Shown: in pieces, positions 7,589 through 15,670 of the stretch
Numbering within the stretch: position 1 is the stretch's first letter
Layout: every line of letters begins with the position of its first letter
IMG/VR virus record: IMGVR_UViG_3300024432_000537
Coordinates: 1-23,434 of that record
Strand: one strand, 5' to 3'
Source of the DNA: a virus
Length of the DNA stretch: 23,434 nucleotides
Program-made: the position numbers and the translations under genes
The notes under the pieces: model-generated
Told to the model about the DNA's origin: nothing
Database searches by the model: none
The model's input: only the letters and a program-made list of their open reading frames with translations

Positions 7589-8119
7589 ATGGCGGAAACA
7601 GAACGCTTTATGCGTGGTCCCCAGCCGCGAACGCTGGTAGAGATTCCGTGCGTAACGACCATCGGAGTTGAAAAGGGCGATTTCGTATTGATCTGGCGAG
7701 GAAACGCGATCAACCCGGGTGCTCTCGGATTTATCTATTCCGGGGCCGTCGTCGCGAGACGTGAAGTTCGGATGATATTCGGTGGTATCGCGAGAAATTC
7801 GTCACCGGTCGGAAAAACGACGAAGGTGCAAATCGATGTTTCTCTCGAATCGATCTTTGCTCTCACTCAATGTGCCGCTCACGCGGCGTCAATCGCGGAC
7901 CTGTACGGAATATGTGCGGTCTCGAATGCCGCCGGTGCGTGGGGACTCGAAGATCAGAAAGTTGAGCCGGATTGCTCATTCCCGATTGCCGTTCTCGCTC
8001 AAGAGAAGCTTGCGACCGGAACGCGGATCCTCGCGAAATTGCTGCCCGGTAAACTATTCAACGTAGCCCATTCGTACGCAATCTGTGGCACCGAAGCCGA
8101 TCTGTCCTATGCAGGATAA
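7589..8119 (+). CDS. Putative capsid decoration (cement) protein, 176 aa
   Basis: The gene lies between the protease-scaffold and the major capsid gene, where head decoration proteins are usually encoded. The protein is small, Gly/Ala/Val-rich and predicted to be mostly beta strands (for example GDFVLIWRGNAINPG, GFIYSGAVVARREV, GTRILAKLLPG). The pattern 'functional value plus strand pairs' resembles DUF2190-type decoration proteins, but I see no decisive motif. AGGAG at 7575-7579 lies 9 bases before the ATG. It could also be a head fibre or other capsid-associated protein. Confidence 0.6.
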   Translation: MAETERFMRGPQPRTLVEIPCVTTIGVEKGDFVLIWRGNAINPGALGFIYSGAVVARREVRMIFGGIARNSSPVGKTTKVQIDVSLESIFALTQCAAHAASIADLYGICAVSNAAGAWGLEDQKVEPDCSFPIAVLAQEKLATGTRILAKLLPGKLFNVAHSYAICGTEADLSYAG

Positions 8120-8123
8120 AGAT

Positions 8124-8142
8124 CGAATCAGTTTGCGATTCG
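8124..8142 (+). other. Small hairpin before the major capsid gene
   Basis: CGAATC (8124-8129) and GATTCG (8137-8142) form a perfect 6-bp stem with a 7-base loop just after the decoration gene stop and about 48 bases before the capsid ATG. Only three T follow, so it is a poor terminator. It might stabilise or mark the end of the capsid mRNA, but chance is not excluded. Confidence 0.3.
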
Positions 8143-8189
8143 TTTGGTTGTTACGTGATCAGAAAACTCAAAGAAAAGGAGCCTGAAAA

Positions 8190-9380
8190 ATGTTTAGCAC
8201 ATCATCTAAATTTTCGGTCCGCCGTCACCTTGAGGCGAGAAACGGAAACGTCCGCGTCGTGATAGAAGAAATGCGACGCCTCTTGAATAAGAAGGACGAC
8301 GATCCTAAACAGATCAAGTGTGAAGATTTCTCGATTCTCGAAATCTGGGATGCCTGCAAGAATTCGACGCTCGAAGCGGTCGATGTTACGCAGTTCCCGC
8401 TCTTGACCGCGACGCTGCTCGAAAAGAAAGTCTTGGAAGGTTATACCGCCGCCGCGAAAATCGGCGATCAATTGGTTACGCCGTTCCCCTCATCTTTGCA
8501 GGTCTCGAAGATTCCGGGTGCGTTCGTCAAAGGCACGCTGCACGATATTGAACCGGGTATGCCGTACGAGCACGATGCTGACATCAACGACAAATTCGTT
8601 CAGATCGAAGGGAAGAAACGCGGTGCGATCCTCGATATTACGTGGGAAGCCGTCAAATTCGATCAGACCGGATTGATTATGCTTCGTGCCGTTCAATTTG
8701 GCGAGCGAGCCGCGATAGATCGCGAACGCCGGATCATCTATACGATCCTCGATATAACGATCGGCAATATCAATTATTGGGCGTGGTATCCGTCCGTGCT
8801 CGGGACCGCGACGCGAACGGCGATCTGGTCGGCTGCGGTTGCCGCCGGTCCTCATCTGCAGAGCAATCTTATTCCGAATGCGTTGCAGGACTGGACCGAT
8901 CTTGACGCGGCAAATACGATGCTCGGTTTGATGCAGGATGACAACGGTGATCCGATTTTGAACGATCCGAAGATCCTGCTCGTTCCGGTTTCTCTCGATA
9001 CGATTGCGAGACGTCTGATCACCAATACGGTGATTCCGGCGAACTGGAATTCGAGAACGACCGGGACCGCCGGCGAAGCGAATCCGTTCGCGGGCCGTTA
9101 TAACGTTCTTTCGTCTGCGATCCTCGATAGTCAATCGGTACGTCAATGGTGGCTCGGCGATTTCAAGAAGCAGTTTCTTGAGAAGGTCGTCATTCCGTTG
9201 CAGATTCTCACACGTCCGATGGCGAATACCGACGACGAGTTTGAAAGAGATATTATCGCTCAATACAAGGTCCGGCATTACACGCAGGTCGGAGCGGCGG
9301 ATTATCGACACGTCGTCAAATCGCAGGGAACGTATGGCGTCTGTCCGACTAATTCGTATTGCTCAACGTGGGCCGAATGA
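8190..9380 (+). CDS. Major capsid protein (HK97-fold expected), 396 aa
   Basis: The order protease-scaffold, decoration, this gene, then connectors, with length near 400 residues and a strong AAAGGAG ribosome site at 8175-8181, identifies the major head protein. The N-terminal helix is charged (RRHLEARNGNVRVVIEEMRR). A long middle part has GAILDITWEAVKFDQTG and FGERAAIDRERRIIYTILD, resembling the E-loop and spine helix regions of capsid proteins such as the Mu gpT-like group. The C-terminal third has the PKILLVPVSLDTIARR strand-helix and ends with a Cys-containing tail. The protein is not obviously cleaved at a visible site, although a protease is encoded. Confidence 0.87.
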   Translation: MFSTSSKFSVRRHLEARNGNVRVVIEEMRRLLNKKDDDPKQIKCEDFSILEIWDACKNSTLEAVDVTQFPLLTATLLEKKVLEGYTAAAKIGDQLVTPFPSSLQVSKIPGAFVKGTLHDIEPGMPYEHDADINDKFVQIEGKKRGAILDITWEAVKFDQTGLIMLRAVQFGERAAIDRERRIIYTILDITIGNINYWAWYPSVLGTATRTAIWSAAVAAGPHLQSNLIPNALQDWTDLDAANTMLGLMQDDNGDPILNDPKILLVPVSLDTIARRLITNTVIPANWNSRTTGTAGEANPFAGRYNVLSSAILDSQSVRQWWLGDFKKQFLEKVVIPLQILTRPMANTDDEFERDIIAQYKVRHYTQVGAADYRHVVKSQGTYGVCPTNSYCSTWAE

Positions 9381-9422
9381 TCGTAACGTCTGCCGTTTGA
9401 TGATCATCACCGGAGGTTTCGT

Positions 9423-9668
9423 ATGGCTACCGTTGCCGAATTACGGGCGAACATAATCAATCTGCTCAACGATGCCGCGTTGAATCCGGGGAGATACGTC
9501 GATTATCGAATCGGAAATAAGACGTTCAAGAAATCGTCGATCATATCTCTCTGGACGAAGCAACTTGAAGCTCTCAACAAAATGGAGCCAGGCGACGTCG
9601 ATTTTATGACGTTCGATCTTGACGGAGTTGATGCGTTCGGAGTCGACGCGGCTCAATACGAATTATGA
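9423..9668 (+). CDS. gpW-like head-tail joining protein, 81 aa
   Basis: The ATG has GGAGG 6 bases upstream. The protein shows the shape of lambda gpW and related small connectors: an N-terminal helix (VAELRANIINLLNDAA), a short beta hairpin (VDYRIGNKTFKKSS) and a second helix (SIISLWTKQLEALNKM). gpW-type proteins bind under the portal and prepare the head for tail attachment. Position right after the capsid gene and before the stopper-like gene agrees. The C-terminal acidic extension of about 25 residues goes beyond a minimal gpW. The call rests on predicted fold and order. Confidence 0.6.
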   Translation: MATVAELRANIINLLNDAALNPGRYVDYRIGNKTFKKSSIISLWTKQLEALNKMEPGDVDFMTFDLDGVDAFGVDAAQYEL

Positions 9669-9805
9669 TCATTTGGGAACGGAAGTCGAGAAATCGGTGG
9701 ATCCACCGATTTTCTTGCCCGACAGGGCCCCCACGTTCGCCTGTGGTGGAAAAATACGAGCCAAGGCGTATGAATGTACGTAGTTTTGCAATTACGGCGA
9801 AATGA
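9665..9805 (+). CDS. Small ORF overlapping the gpW-like gene, 46 aa, doubtful
   Basis: An ATG at 9665 overlaps the upstream TGA (ATGA) and is open to a TGA at 9803-9805, giving a basic 46-residue peptide (starts MIIWERKSRNRWIHRF). The overlap is the kind used for coupled genes in this phage. Against it, the codons (GGG CCC CCA, AGG) are unlike the neighbours and a perfect palindrome lies inside. It may simply be the spacer between connector genes. No function is proposed. Confidence 0.3.
   Translation: MIIWERKSRNRWIHRFSCPTGPPRSPVVEKYEPRRMNVRSFAITAK
9691..9712 (+). terminator. Perfect 22-bp palindrome, hairpin or weak terminator
   Basis: Two exact inverted 11-base halves (AAATCGGTGGA and its complement) meet at 9701/9702. 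The RNA would fold as a 9-bp stem with a GATC loop, followed by TTTTCTT from 9710. It sits just after the gpW-like gene. The T run is short, so it would be a weak terminator; a protein-binding dyad is also possible. Confidence 0.5.
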
Positions 9806-9820
9806 GAGGTTTGACGGCTG

Positions 9821-10198
9821 ATGGCGTTGTCTGATATTTCAATTGCGGATCTGTGTGCAGACACCGTCTTGATCATGGAAGATTGGGACGAGCTCTTGCA
9901 GGTCAAACGTCGAGTTAGTCCGCCGTCTTATGATTCGACCGGTGAAATGGTCGATGCTTGGGCGAATGTCGGCGATCCATTTCTCGGAGATTGGCAGCCG
10001 GTATCCGGCGGAACGATGCGTGCCGAAGCGGCGTTGAAGATCAAATCCGATGCAGTCAGTTTTGGTCCGTGCGGAATCAATGTGGTTCAGGGCGACCGCA
10101 TTTATCGTGCGGACCTTACTTGGGAATACGTCAATCGCGTGATCGTTCACGAAGATCATTTTGAAATCTATATGACGAAGACCAAAGGATCTCTCTAA
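9821..10198 (+). CDS. Head-tail connector, stopper-like head closure protein, 125 aa
   Basis: The gene is the first of three overlapping small connector genes between capsid and tail modules. Its C-terminal half is a beta barrel-like sequence (GDRIYRADLTWEYVNRVIVHEDHFEIYM) with the 'QGDRI...W...V..V' pattern common in head closure/stopper proteins of the SPP1 gp16 or HK97 type. The middle has WANVGDPFLGDWQPVSGG, also typical. These proteins plug the portal channel until the tail joins. GAGAGG lies about 12 bases before the ATG. The last base of its stop is the first base of the next start (TAATG). Role assigned by order plus pattern. Confidence 0.65.
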   Translation: MALSDISIADLCADTVLIMEDWDELLQVKRRVSPPSYDSTGEMVDAWANVGDPFLGDWQPVSGGTMRAEAALKIKSDAVSFGPCGINVVQGDRIYRADLTWEYVNRVIVHEDHFEIYMTKTKGSL

Positions 10199-10581
10199 TG
10201 ATAAGCATTGGCGGTCAAGATGAAGTGAATCGAAATATCCGTCGAGTCACCGACGATATGCTCAAGCGGATTATCAATCACGTCGGAGCGATCGGAGAAA
10301 AGGTCGCGAACCAGGCTAAAGCCGATCATACGAAAGGATTCGCTCACGCGATCAACCGATATGAAAATCAAACGACGAACTTGACGAATTCGATTATGGC
10401 ACAAATGACGCAAGCGGACGCCGGCGGAGTCGAATCGATCATATTCGCCGCGAGAGAATATGCACCGCTCGTCGAACTCGGCGGAAACGGGCGGAACGCA
10501 TATCCGTTTATGTGGCCGGCGTTGGTATCAGAACAGCAGCATTTCGTTGACGGTTTCAAAAAAATCGGGTTCCGAGAATGA
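10198..10581 (+). CDS. HK97 gp10-like tail/neck protein, 127 aa
   Basis: The protein has the usual layout of the HK97 gp10 family: an N-terminal helix (NRNIRRVTDDMLKRIINHV) with 'A..V...AK' helix, then LTNSIMAQM and the signature YAPLVELGGNGRNAYPFMWPAL, corresponding to the 'YA.yvE.Gt....pfl.PAl' stretch of the family. Such proteins are neck or tail completion components. The gene overlaps the upstream gene at TAATG and the downstream one at ATGA (10578-10581), so these three are translationally coupled. Confidence 0.85.
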   Translation: MISIGGQDEVNRNIRRVTDDMLKRIINHVGAIGEKVANQAKADHTKGFAHAINRYENQTTNLTNSIMAQMTQADAGGVESIIFAAREYAPLVELGGNGRNAYPFMWPALVSEQQHFVDGFKKIGFRE

Positions 10582-10997
10582 CATTAAAAGAAAAATTCTA
10601 CGAACTCCTTTATGTGGACGCCCGGTCCGCCGCCGCCGGTTCACTGGGCGTCCTCTTATCTTATAACGTGGCGACGAAACCGCGATGCGTCTTCTATCAG
10701 AATACGCCGAAAGAACCGCAACTACCGTTGATCACGTACTTTATCAATACGCAGACCGGTTATTTCCCGCGAGAGATTTACATCTCCGTGACGGCGTGGG
10801 GCGAAGGATCTCAAATCAATCCGGTTCTTGAACGTGTCTGGGATATTCTGCAAAAGGCGGCCGAATCGTTCGGGACGCTGACCGATTTTTCTTTGAAACA
10901 AATTGTATTTGACTGGTCCGGACCGGAGGTGTATGATCCCGATTTGAAATGCTATTATCAACAGTATCGTTTTAAGTTGATCGCTGTACGTATTTGA
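10578..10997 (+). CDS. Tail terminator-like protein (DUF3168-type), 139 aa
   Basis: This gene follows the gp10-like gene with an ATGA overlap, the usual place of the tail terminator (tail completion) protein that caps the tail tube. It has the N-terminal helix (LKEKFYELLYVDARS), then PQLPLITYFINTQTGYF, the strand REIYISVTAWGEGS and a helix (PVLERVWDILQK), the alternation seen in DUF3168-type proteins, with a C-terminal strand pair YYQQYRFKLIAVRI. Family identity is by pattern and context. It is the last structural gene before the 8.6-kb non-structural insertion. Confidence 0.7.
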   Translation: MTLKEKFYELLYVDARSAAAGSLGVLLSYNVATKPRCVFYQNTPKEPQLPLITYFINTQTGYFPREIYISVTAWGEGSQINPVLERVWDILQKAAESFGTLTDFSLKQIVFDWSGPEVYDPDLKCYYQQYRFKLIAVRI

Positions 10998-11021
10998 AAG
11001 ACCATAAAGGAGTCAAATCAA

Positions 11022-12821
11022 ATGAGCGGCATTGCAGGCGAAATCGGAGATCGTCAATTCATCACGTCTGATTTATCTCGCGTCGAAAAGATGTGTGACG
11101 CTATTCGTCACCGGGGACCGGAGACCGAACACTGTTATCACTCGCCGAATGATGAACGATCATACGGTGTGAATCTCGGTTTGCGTGTTCGTTCAGCGTT
11201 TGATTGGGGACTCGTTGATCAAATACCGAAGGAACAAGACGCGACGCAAGTCTTCATCGTCTTCGATGGTGAGATTTACAATCATCGTGAAATCGTCCGG
11301 TTAATTGGAAATGCAGATCGAATGAAAACCGATTACGATTACGAAGCTCTTTGGCGATCTTGGTGCGTATGGGGTGACGATGTAATAAGAACAATCGATG
11401 GAGAATTCGCATTCGCCGTCTGGGACCAGCGGATCGAGACGTTATTTCTCGTTCGTGACCGGATGGGATGTAAGCCGCTATACTATTTCTACGCGAGGGA
11501 ACGGAACGTTCTTCTCTTTGCATCGGAGATAAAAGCGATTCTCGCCAATCCGCTGTATTATGAATTCGTGGAACAATCAAGACGTCTCAATTTTGATGCG
11601 ATTTTCGATTTCGTTTGCTTGCAGTATTGCCCGGAACCGCAAACCGCGTTTCGCGGAATATCTGCGGTTCTGCCTGGCGACGTATTACGATTCACGCCGG
11701 GATCCAAAAAATTTGAAATCGGTCCGTATTCGCGTCTTGAAGATCACATCATCCAGTTGAGCGAATCCGATCCGCAGACGGTCAATCTCATTGAATCATC
11801 GGTTCGCAACGCGGTGTATAAGCGTCTCGAAGGCGACGTTACGCCCGGGATCTATCTTTCCGGTGGTCTTGATTCGTCAATCGTTACCGCTATTGCGAAA
11901 GAGAAGATCGAGGAACTGCATACGTTCGCGGTCGGATTTGAGGAGACCGGATTCAACGAACTCGAGTACGCGAAGATGGCCGCTGATCATTTCAAAACGA
12001 TTCATCATCCCATGATGGTCAAAGAAATCGATTTCTACGAAACGACGAAACGCATCGTCGATCAGTATGATCAACCATTCGGAGATTGTTCGGCGATTCC
12101 GACAATGCTGCTTAATCAACACGCGAGCAATTATATCGCCGTCGCGTTGACCGGTGATGGTGCGGACGAAGCGTTCGGCGGATATTCGCGTTATTGGTTG
12201 TCTCAAACCGGCGATCCGGAATCGTATATTCGCAATCTTATGGTTTGGGGTCCGCCTCAACGAGCACAAATTCTCAATCCACTAATGCAGGCGAACGTTG
12301 TCGATACAAACTCAACGCAGCATTTTCTTCTTTCGCACGTGAATCCGAATCGTGATCAGATCGCGAATATGCTCACGATCGATACGCATACGTATCTCGT
12401 CAACGATTGTATCGTGAAAATGGAGCGTGCCGCGGCGGCCAATTCTATTGACCTCAGATCGCCGTTTCTCGATCCGCGGGTCTTCGGAATCGCACACGGT
12501 ATTCCGTCTTCGGAAAAGGTCGGACCGGACTCCGGAAAACAGATACTCAAAGACGTCTTCGCCGATCTGATCCCGGAAGCGATTATTCTCCGAGAGAAAC
12601 GCGGATTCGCCGTTCCGGTCGGTCAATGGTTCCGACGTTCAGACGGTTTGAAATTATTATGCGAAACGATTTTGCGAGAATCGTTCGGCGAATTCGGGAT
12701 CTTCTCTCGCGATAACGTTCGTGATATTGCGAGTCAGCATGTCCGCGGTCAAATAAATGTTGGACATTCTCTCTGGTGTCTCGTAGTTTTGGATTTGTGG
12801 TTGCAAAAGCATTTCGGTTAG
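11022..12821 (+). CDS. Asparagine synthetase B-like amidotransferase with Cys-to-Ser N terminus, 599 aa
   Basis: Full-length AsnB architecture. The N-terminal Ntn glutaminase domain has RHRGPE, FDGEIYNHREIV, GEFAFAVWD, VRDRMGCKPLYY and FASEIKAIL. The synthetase domain has the PP-loop SGGLDSS at residues 280-286, HTFAVGFEETGFNE, GDGADEAFGGY at 378-388 and the C-terminal DLRSPFLD and REKRGFAVPVGQW. In active AsnB the mature protein starts with Cys, the nucleophile releasing ammonia from glutamine; here codon 2 is AGC (Ser). Glutamine hydrolysis may be lost, as in beta-lactam synthetase-like relatives and lasso cyclases, while ATP-dependent adenylation should remain. AAAGGAG lies 9 bases before the ATG. 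It opens the biosynthetic cassette. Confidence 0.93.
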   Translation: MSGIAGEIGDRQFITSDLSRVEKMCDAIRHRGPETEHCYHSPNDERSYGVNLGLRVRSAFDWGLVDQIPKEQDATQVFIVFDGEIYNHREIVRLIGNADRMKTDYDYEALWRSWCVWGDDVIRTIDGEFAFAVWDQRIETLFLVRDRMGCKPLYYFYARERNVLLFASEIKAILANPLYYEFVEQSRRLNFDAIFDFVCLQYCPEPQTAFRGISAVLPGDVLRFTPGSKKFEIGPYSRLEDHIIQLSESDPQTVNLIESSVRNAVYKRLEGDVTPGIYLSGGLDSSIVTAIAKEKIEELHTFAVGFEETGFNELEYAKMAADHFKTIHHPMMVKEIDFYETTKRIVDQYDQPFGDCSAIPTMLLNQHASNYIAVALTGDGADEAFGGYSRYWLSQTGDPESYIRNLMVWGPPQRAQILNPLMQANVVDTNSTQHFLLSHVNPNRDQIANMLTIDTHTYLVNDCIVKMERAAAANSIDLRSPFLDPRVFGIAHGIPSSEKVGPDSGKQILKDVFADLIPEAIILREKRGFAVPVGQWFRRSDGLKLLCETILRESFGEFGIFSRDNVRDIASQHVRGQINVGHSLWCLVVLDLWLQKHFG

Positions 12822-12827
12822 TGAGAT

Positions 12828-13811
12828 ATGAAAATGAAGATGATCTCGTGTTACAAACAGCTATCGGCGGATCAATTGCAATTGCAGGCGATCGATAATT
12901 TGAAACTCGGCGGCGTCGGTCAAGGCGGCGGAACGTATTGGCAAGATATAGTCGGAATCAAATTGCAGCAAGCAATCGCCGGACCGGAGAATACGATTCT
13001 TTGTCCGCGATCACACGGACAGGATTCGTTCGACCGGACCGATTATGACGGTCCTCAATTCTTGTACGATCTCGCCTACTGTCAATTGTTCGAGATTCCG
13101 AAGAATCGACCGGCGAAAATCGTTTATTCGATCATTTCGGATTATGTCGGTCTCGAGGATGTGCTCGAAGATTTTTTGACGCGTGCGAAACCGAATTTCC
13201 TTATCGCGTTTCAATATCCGAAAACCGATTTGGTCGAGCAATGTTACCGGCATAATTGTCGGCTCTTTCAATTGCCGTGGTTCAACGCGGAAAATTACAA
13301 ATGGGACGATGATCCAAATAACGCAAGGATGACCGCAATGTGTACCGGCAAAATTGGCCGAAGCTATCCGGTGCGAGCAGCGATATTCGATTATCTGAAA
13401 AAATTCAAAATATGGAGCGGACGTGAAGACATCGTTTTATCAGCAATTGGCGGTCGGGACGGAGCAACGAAATTCTCATTGAGCTACGACGATTATCAGT
13501 ATTTTCTCGGACATACGAAATACGTTTTTTCCGGCGGCATATATGATTATCAGATCCCGCCGAAGTACTTCGAGATTTGCAATCACGGCGGAACGCTCGT
13601 CTCCCCGGATATGCCGCTGATGAAGGACGTCGGATTCATCGACGGTGAAACGTATATCAAATTGAATTCAGTCGAACAGATCCCGGGCATTCTTGAATCG
13701 GATGCGTGGCGAACGATCGGACCGGCGGGTCAAAAGATGGTTCACGAACGGCATTCGATAACGCAGAGAGCGAAAGAGATTTTAGAGATTTACAATGAAC
13801 TTGCACAATAA
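12828..13811 (+). CDS. Putative CgeB-like glycosyltransferase (GT-B), 327 aa
   Basis: The C-terminal half reads like the Glyco_trans_1_2 / CgeB domain: HTKYVFSGGIYDYQIPPK, then YFEICNHGGTLVSPDMP and DGETYIKLNSVEQIPGIL, the pattern 'processor position, bland loss of state, time slot for the window' seen where GT-B enzymes bind the nucleotide sugar. The N-terminal half is an ill-conserved Rossmann-type domain starting with a Gly-rich stretch (LGGVGQGGGTYW). It would transfer a sugar from a nucleotide donor to an unknown acceptor. It begins seven bases after the AsnB-like gene and overlaps the methyltransferase gene by 17 bases, so it is part of the same operon. Substrate unknown. Confidence 0.65.
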   Translation: MKMKMISCYKQLSADQLQLQAIDNLKLGGVGQGGGTYWQDIVGIKLQQAIAGPENTILCPRSHGQDSFDRTDYDGPQFLYDLAYCQLFEIPKNRPAKIVYSIISDYVGLEDVLEDFLTRAKPNFLIAFQYPKTDLVEQCYRHNCRLFQLPWFNAENYKWDDDPNNARMTAMCTGKIGRSYPVRAAIFDYLKKFKIWSGREDIVLSAIGGRDGATKFSLSYDDYQYFLGHTKYVFSGGIYDYQIPPKYFEICNHGGTLVSPDMPLMKDVGFIDGETYIKLNSVEQIPGILESDAWRTIGPAGQKMVHERHSITQRAKEILEIYNELAQ

Positions 13812-14421
13812 TTTCGGCGTGTCGGCTGAGAAATTCACTTCGGATATGTTATCAGCCGACGAGAAAAAGAAGGAATACGTTGATGTCGTGATCCAGAAAA
13901 TTTGCGAGCTCGGTGAAATCAAGGCCGCGTATGATTTTGGCTGCGGTTCCGGAATATACGTTCAGGCTCTTATCGATAAGGGCGTAAAAACGCTCGGATT
14001 TGATTCAAACGAGAAGTTGCTTTCTAAACTGAATACGTCAGTGAAAAATCTGCGATTTTTAGATTTGTCAAAAAACATATTTGATTTGTTTTTCTTTAGG
14101 CCGCGAGATTTGATTATCTCGTTCGAGATTGCCGAGCATATTGCAAGAAATAAGATTGACGTATTTTTCCAAAACATTATCACATTAGCCGATGATTGGA
14201 TCGTTCTAACCGCGAGTCCGGACGTAGGCACATATCATCTTAACCCACAACCGCGAAGATATTGGATTGATCACGTTGAAAAATTCTCTGTTCATCTGTA
14301 TCAAGAGGATCTGACTGAAAATATAATGGAGTATTTCAGATCGAAAATACCGGACGATCAACTCGTCTGGTTCAGACGAGATTTGATGATCTTCAAGAAG
14401 GTGCCGAAAGGAGACGTTTGA
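13795..14421 (+). CDS. Class I SAM-dependent methyltransferase, 208 aa
   Basis: Motif I is AYDFGCGSGIY at residues 45-55, followed by GFDSNEKLL with Asp70 as the expected ribose ligand, and DLIISFEIAEHI near 105-116 as motif IV/post-I. This is a UbiG/Methyltransf_11-like fold. The centre (about 14040-14170) is clearly richer in A and T, with many TTT, TTG and AAA codons, than the flanking phage genes, a hint of recent acquisition. It overlaps the glycosyltransferase gene and is followed after one base by the SEC-C gene. Acceptor unknown; a sugar or peptide substrate would fit the neighbours. Confidence 0.85.
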   Translation: MNLHNNFGVSAEKFTSDMLSADEKKKEYVDVVIQKICELGEIKAAYDFGCGSGIYVQALIDKGVKTLGFDSNEKLLSKLNTSVKNLRFLDLSKNIFDLFFFRPRDLIISFEIAEHIARNKIDVFFQNIITLADDWIVLTASPDVGTYHLNPQPRRYWIDHVEKFSVHLYQEDLTENIMEYFRSKIPDDQLVWFRRDLMIFKKVPKGDV

Positions 14422-14422
14422 A

Positions 14423-14686
14423 ATGCAAGATCATACGATTGTAAAAAATGAGCAAGAGTTGATGCTTCGTGAATTCGTCGAAGAAGATTCTCCGGTGGAG
14501 TTGCTGAAAAGATTGCAACGGATGCATAGTGAAGCTATCCAAGAACCCGGGACGGTTTCCGTTTGTCAACGAATCGTCAATCAGAACGAACCGTGTCCTT
14601 GTGGTAGCGGCAAGAAGTTCAAGTTGTGTTGTAGATCAAAAGTGAACAAAGGAGCATTTGAAATTGAAAGCAGAACAAAGAAATGA
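14423..14686 (+). CDS. SEC-C motif protein, 87 aa
   Basis: Residues 55-70 carry the SEC-C zinc motif NEPCPCGSGKKFKLCC with four Cys (58, 60, 69, 70), the same element found at the end of SecA and in many small proteins. The first 50 residues are helical and acidic with no other recognisable domain. SEC-C binds zinc and often mediates protein contacts. GAAAGGAG lies about 12 bases before the ATG, and the stop overlaps the next start (ATGA at 14683). A stand-alone SEC-C protein in a phage cassette may act as an adaptor; this is inference. Confidence 0.85.
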   Translation: MQDHTIVKNEQELMLREFVEEDSPVELLKRLQRMHSEAIQEPGTVSVCQRIVNQNEPCPCGSGKKFKLCCRSKVNKGAFEIESRTKK

Positions 14687-15027
14687 AGTTGACCGTATTT
14701 GAACGAATCAATCTGTTGAGTATTTTACCGCCGCAAGGCAATCTGGTCACGCTGCGTATCTCGCGAGAATTGATGAAGGAACTCAGTTTTAGCGAAATAG
14801 AAATCAAGCAAGCAGAGATCAAATATCTTCCGACCGGTAAAGTAGAGTGGGACCCGGTTGCCGGCGAAAGCCTCGTCAAAGATGTCGAAATCGGCACCGT
14901 CGCAAATGCGATCATCGTCGAAGAACTCGTCAAAGCGGAGAAGGCAAGCAAGCTCAGGGCCCAGCATCTTGATCTGTATGAAAAGTTCGTTATAAATATG
15001 GCTCCGAAAAAACCGAAAAGCAAATGA
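14683..15027 (+). CDS. Conserved phage hypothetical protein, 114 aa
   Basis: The start FERINLLSILPPQGNLVTLRISREL and the following LSFSEIEIKQAEIKY resemble a small protein that I remember from many environmental phage genomes, without known function. The order helix, 'LPxxGN-vTL' turn, helix, then a strand ending VEWD, is characteristic. The C terminus is basic. It is overlapped on both sides (ATGA at 14683 and at 15024), so it is translated together with the SEC-C and methyltransferase genes. Confidence 0.65.
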   Translation: MKLTVFERINLLSILPPQGNLVTLRISRELMKELSFSEIEIKQAEIKYLPTGKVEWDPVAGESLVKDVEIGTVANAIIVEELVKAEKASKLRAQHLDLYEKFVINMAPKKPKSK

Positions 15028-15644
15028 GTGAATCATCGTTGAAACTCGACGTGCTCAAGAAGTACGCGTACAACAAAATCTATATCGAGACCGGGACCGG
15101 CGACGGCGAATCGGTTGCGATCGCATTATCCGCAGGTTTCAAACGCATCATAACGATTGAAGCGGCTCCGCGGGTCTTCGAGCGTGCCTGCGAACGATTT
15201 GCATTCGATGATAGGGTTCTCAACGTTCTCGGCGATTCCGGATCGGCGTTGCCGAACATTTTGGCTGCAATCAACGAACCGATCACGTTTTTTCTCGATG
15301 CTCACTGGTCAGCCGGTGAACCGGATCTGCCGAACGGCGTCTCGAAATGTCCGTTACTCGAGGATCTGATCGCGATCCGAAATCATCCAGTCAAGACGCA
15401 TACGATCTTGATTGATGATATTCGTTATTTTCGCCGTACCGGAATCGAGCAATGGGGAAATATCACAATCGGGGATATTGTCGAAATCGTAATGGAGATC
15501 AATCCGAAATATCAAATCTCATTCGAGCCGGGATCCACGGAGAACGATATTCTCGTCGCGACGATCACGGAGTCTTTCGTTCAAGGGACGATTCAAAAGG
15601 AAGGTTGCTTTCATTTTTCACCCTCTCAATCGTTCATCACTTAA
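15024..15644 (+). CDS. Class I SAM-dependent methyltransferase, 206 aa
   Basis: Motif I is IYIETGTGDGES at residues 19-30 and IITIEAAP (Glu46) the acidic ribose ligand. FFLDAHWSAGEP at 89-100 and CPLLEDLIAI at 109-118 are typical of the Methyltransf_24 / FkbM-related group, as is HTILIDDIRYF at 126-136. Some of these act on sugars or small molecules in secondary metabolism. No extra domain. Coupled to the upstream gene by ATGA. The enzyme looks intact; the methyl acceptor cannot be predicted. Confidence 0.78.
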   Translation: MSESSLKLDVLKKYAYNKIYIETGTGDGESVAIALSAGFKRIITIEAAPRVFERACERFAFDDRVLNVLGDSGSALPNILAAINEPITFFLDAHWSAGEPDLPNGVSKCPLLEDLIAIRNHPVKTHTILIDDIRYFRRTGIEQWGNITIGDIVEIVMEINPKYQISFEPGSTENDILVATITESFVQGTIQKEGCFHFSPSQSFIT

Positions 15645-15670
15645 TAAATGCAAAAAAGGAGAAATGAAAG

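Noticed and set aside
8490-9311. 273-codon open frame on the minus strand
   Set aside because: Fully antisense to the major capsid gene; extremely Arg-rich, no motif, no ribosome site.
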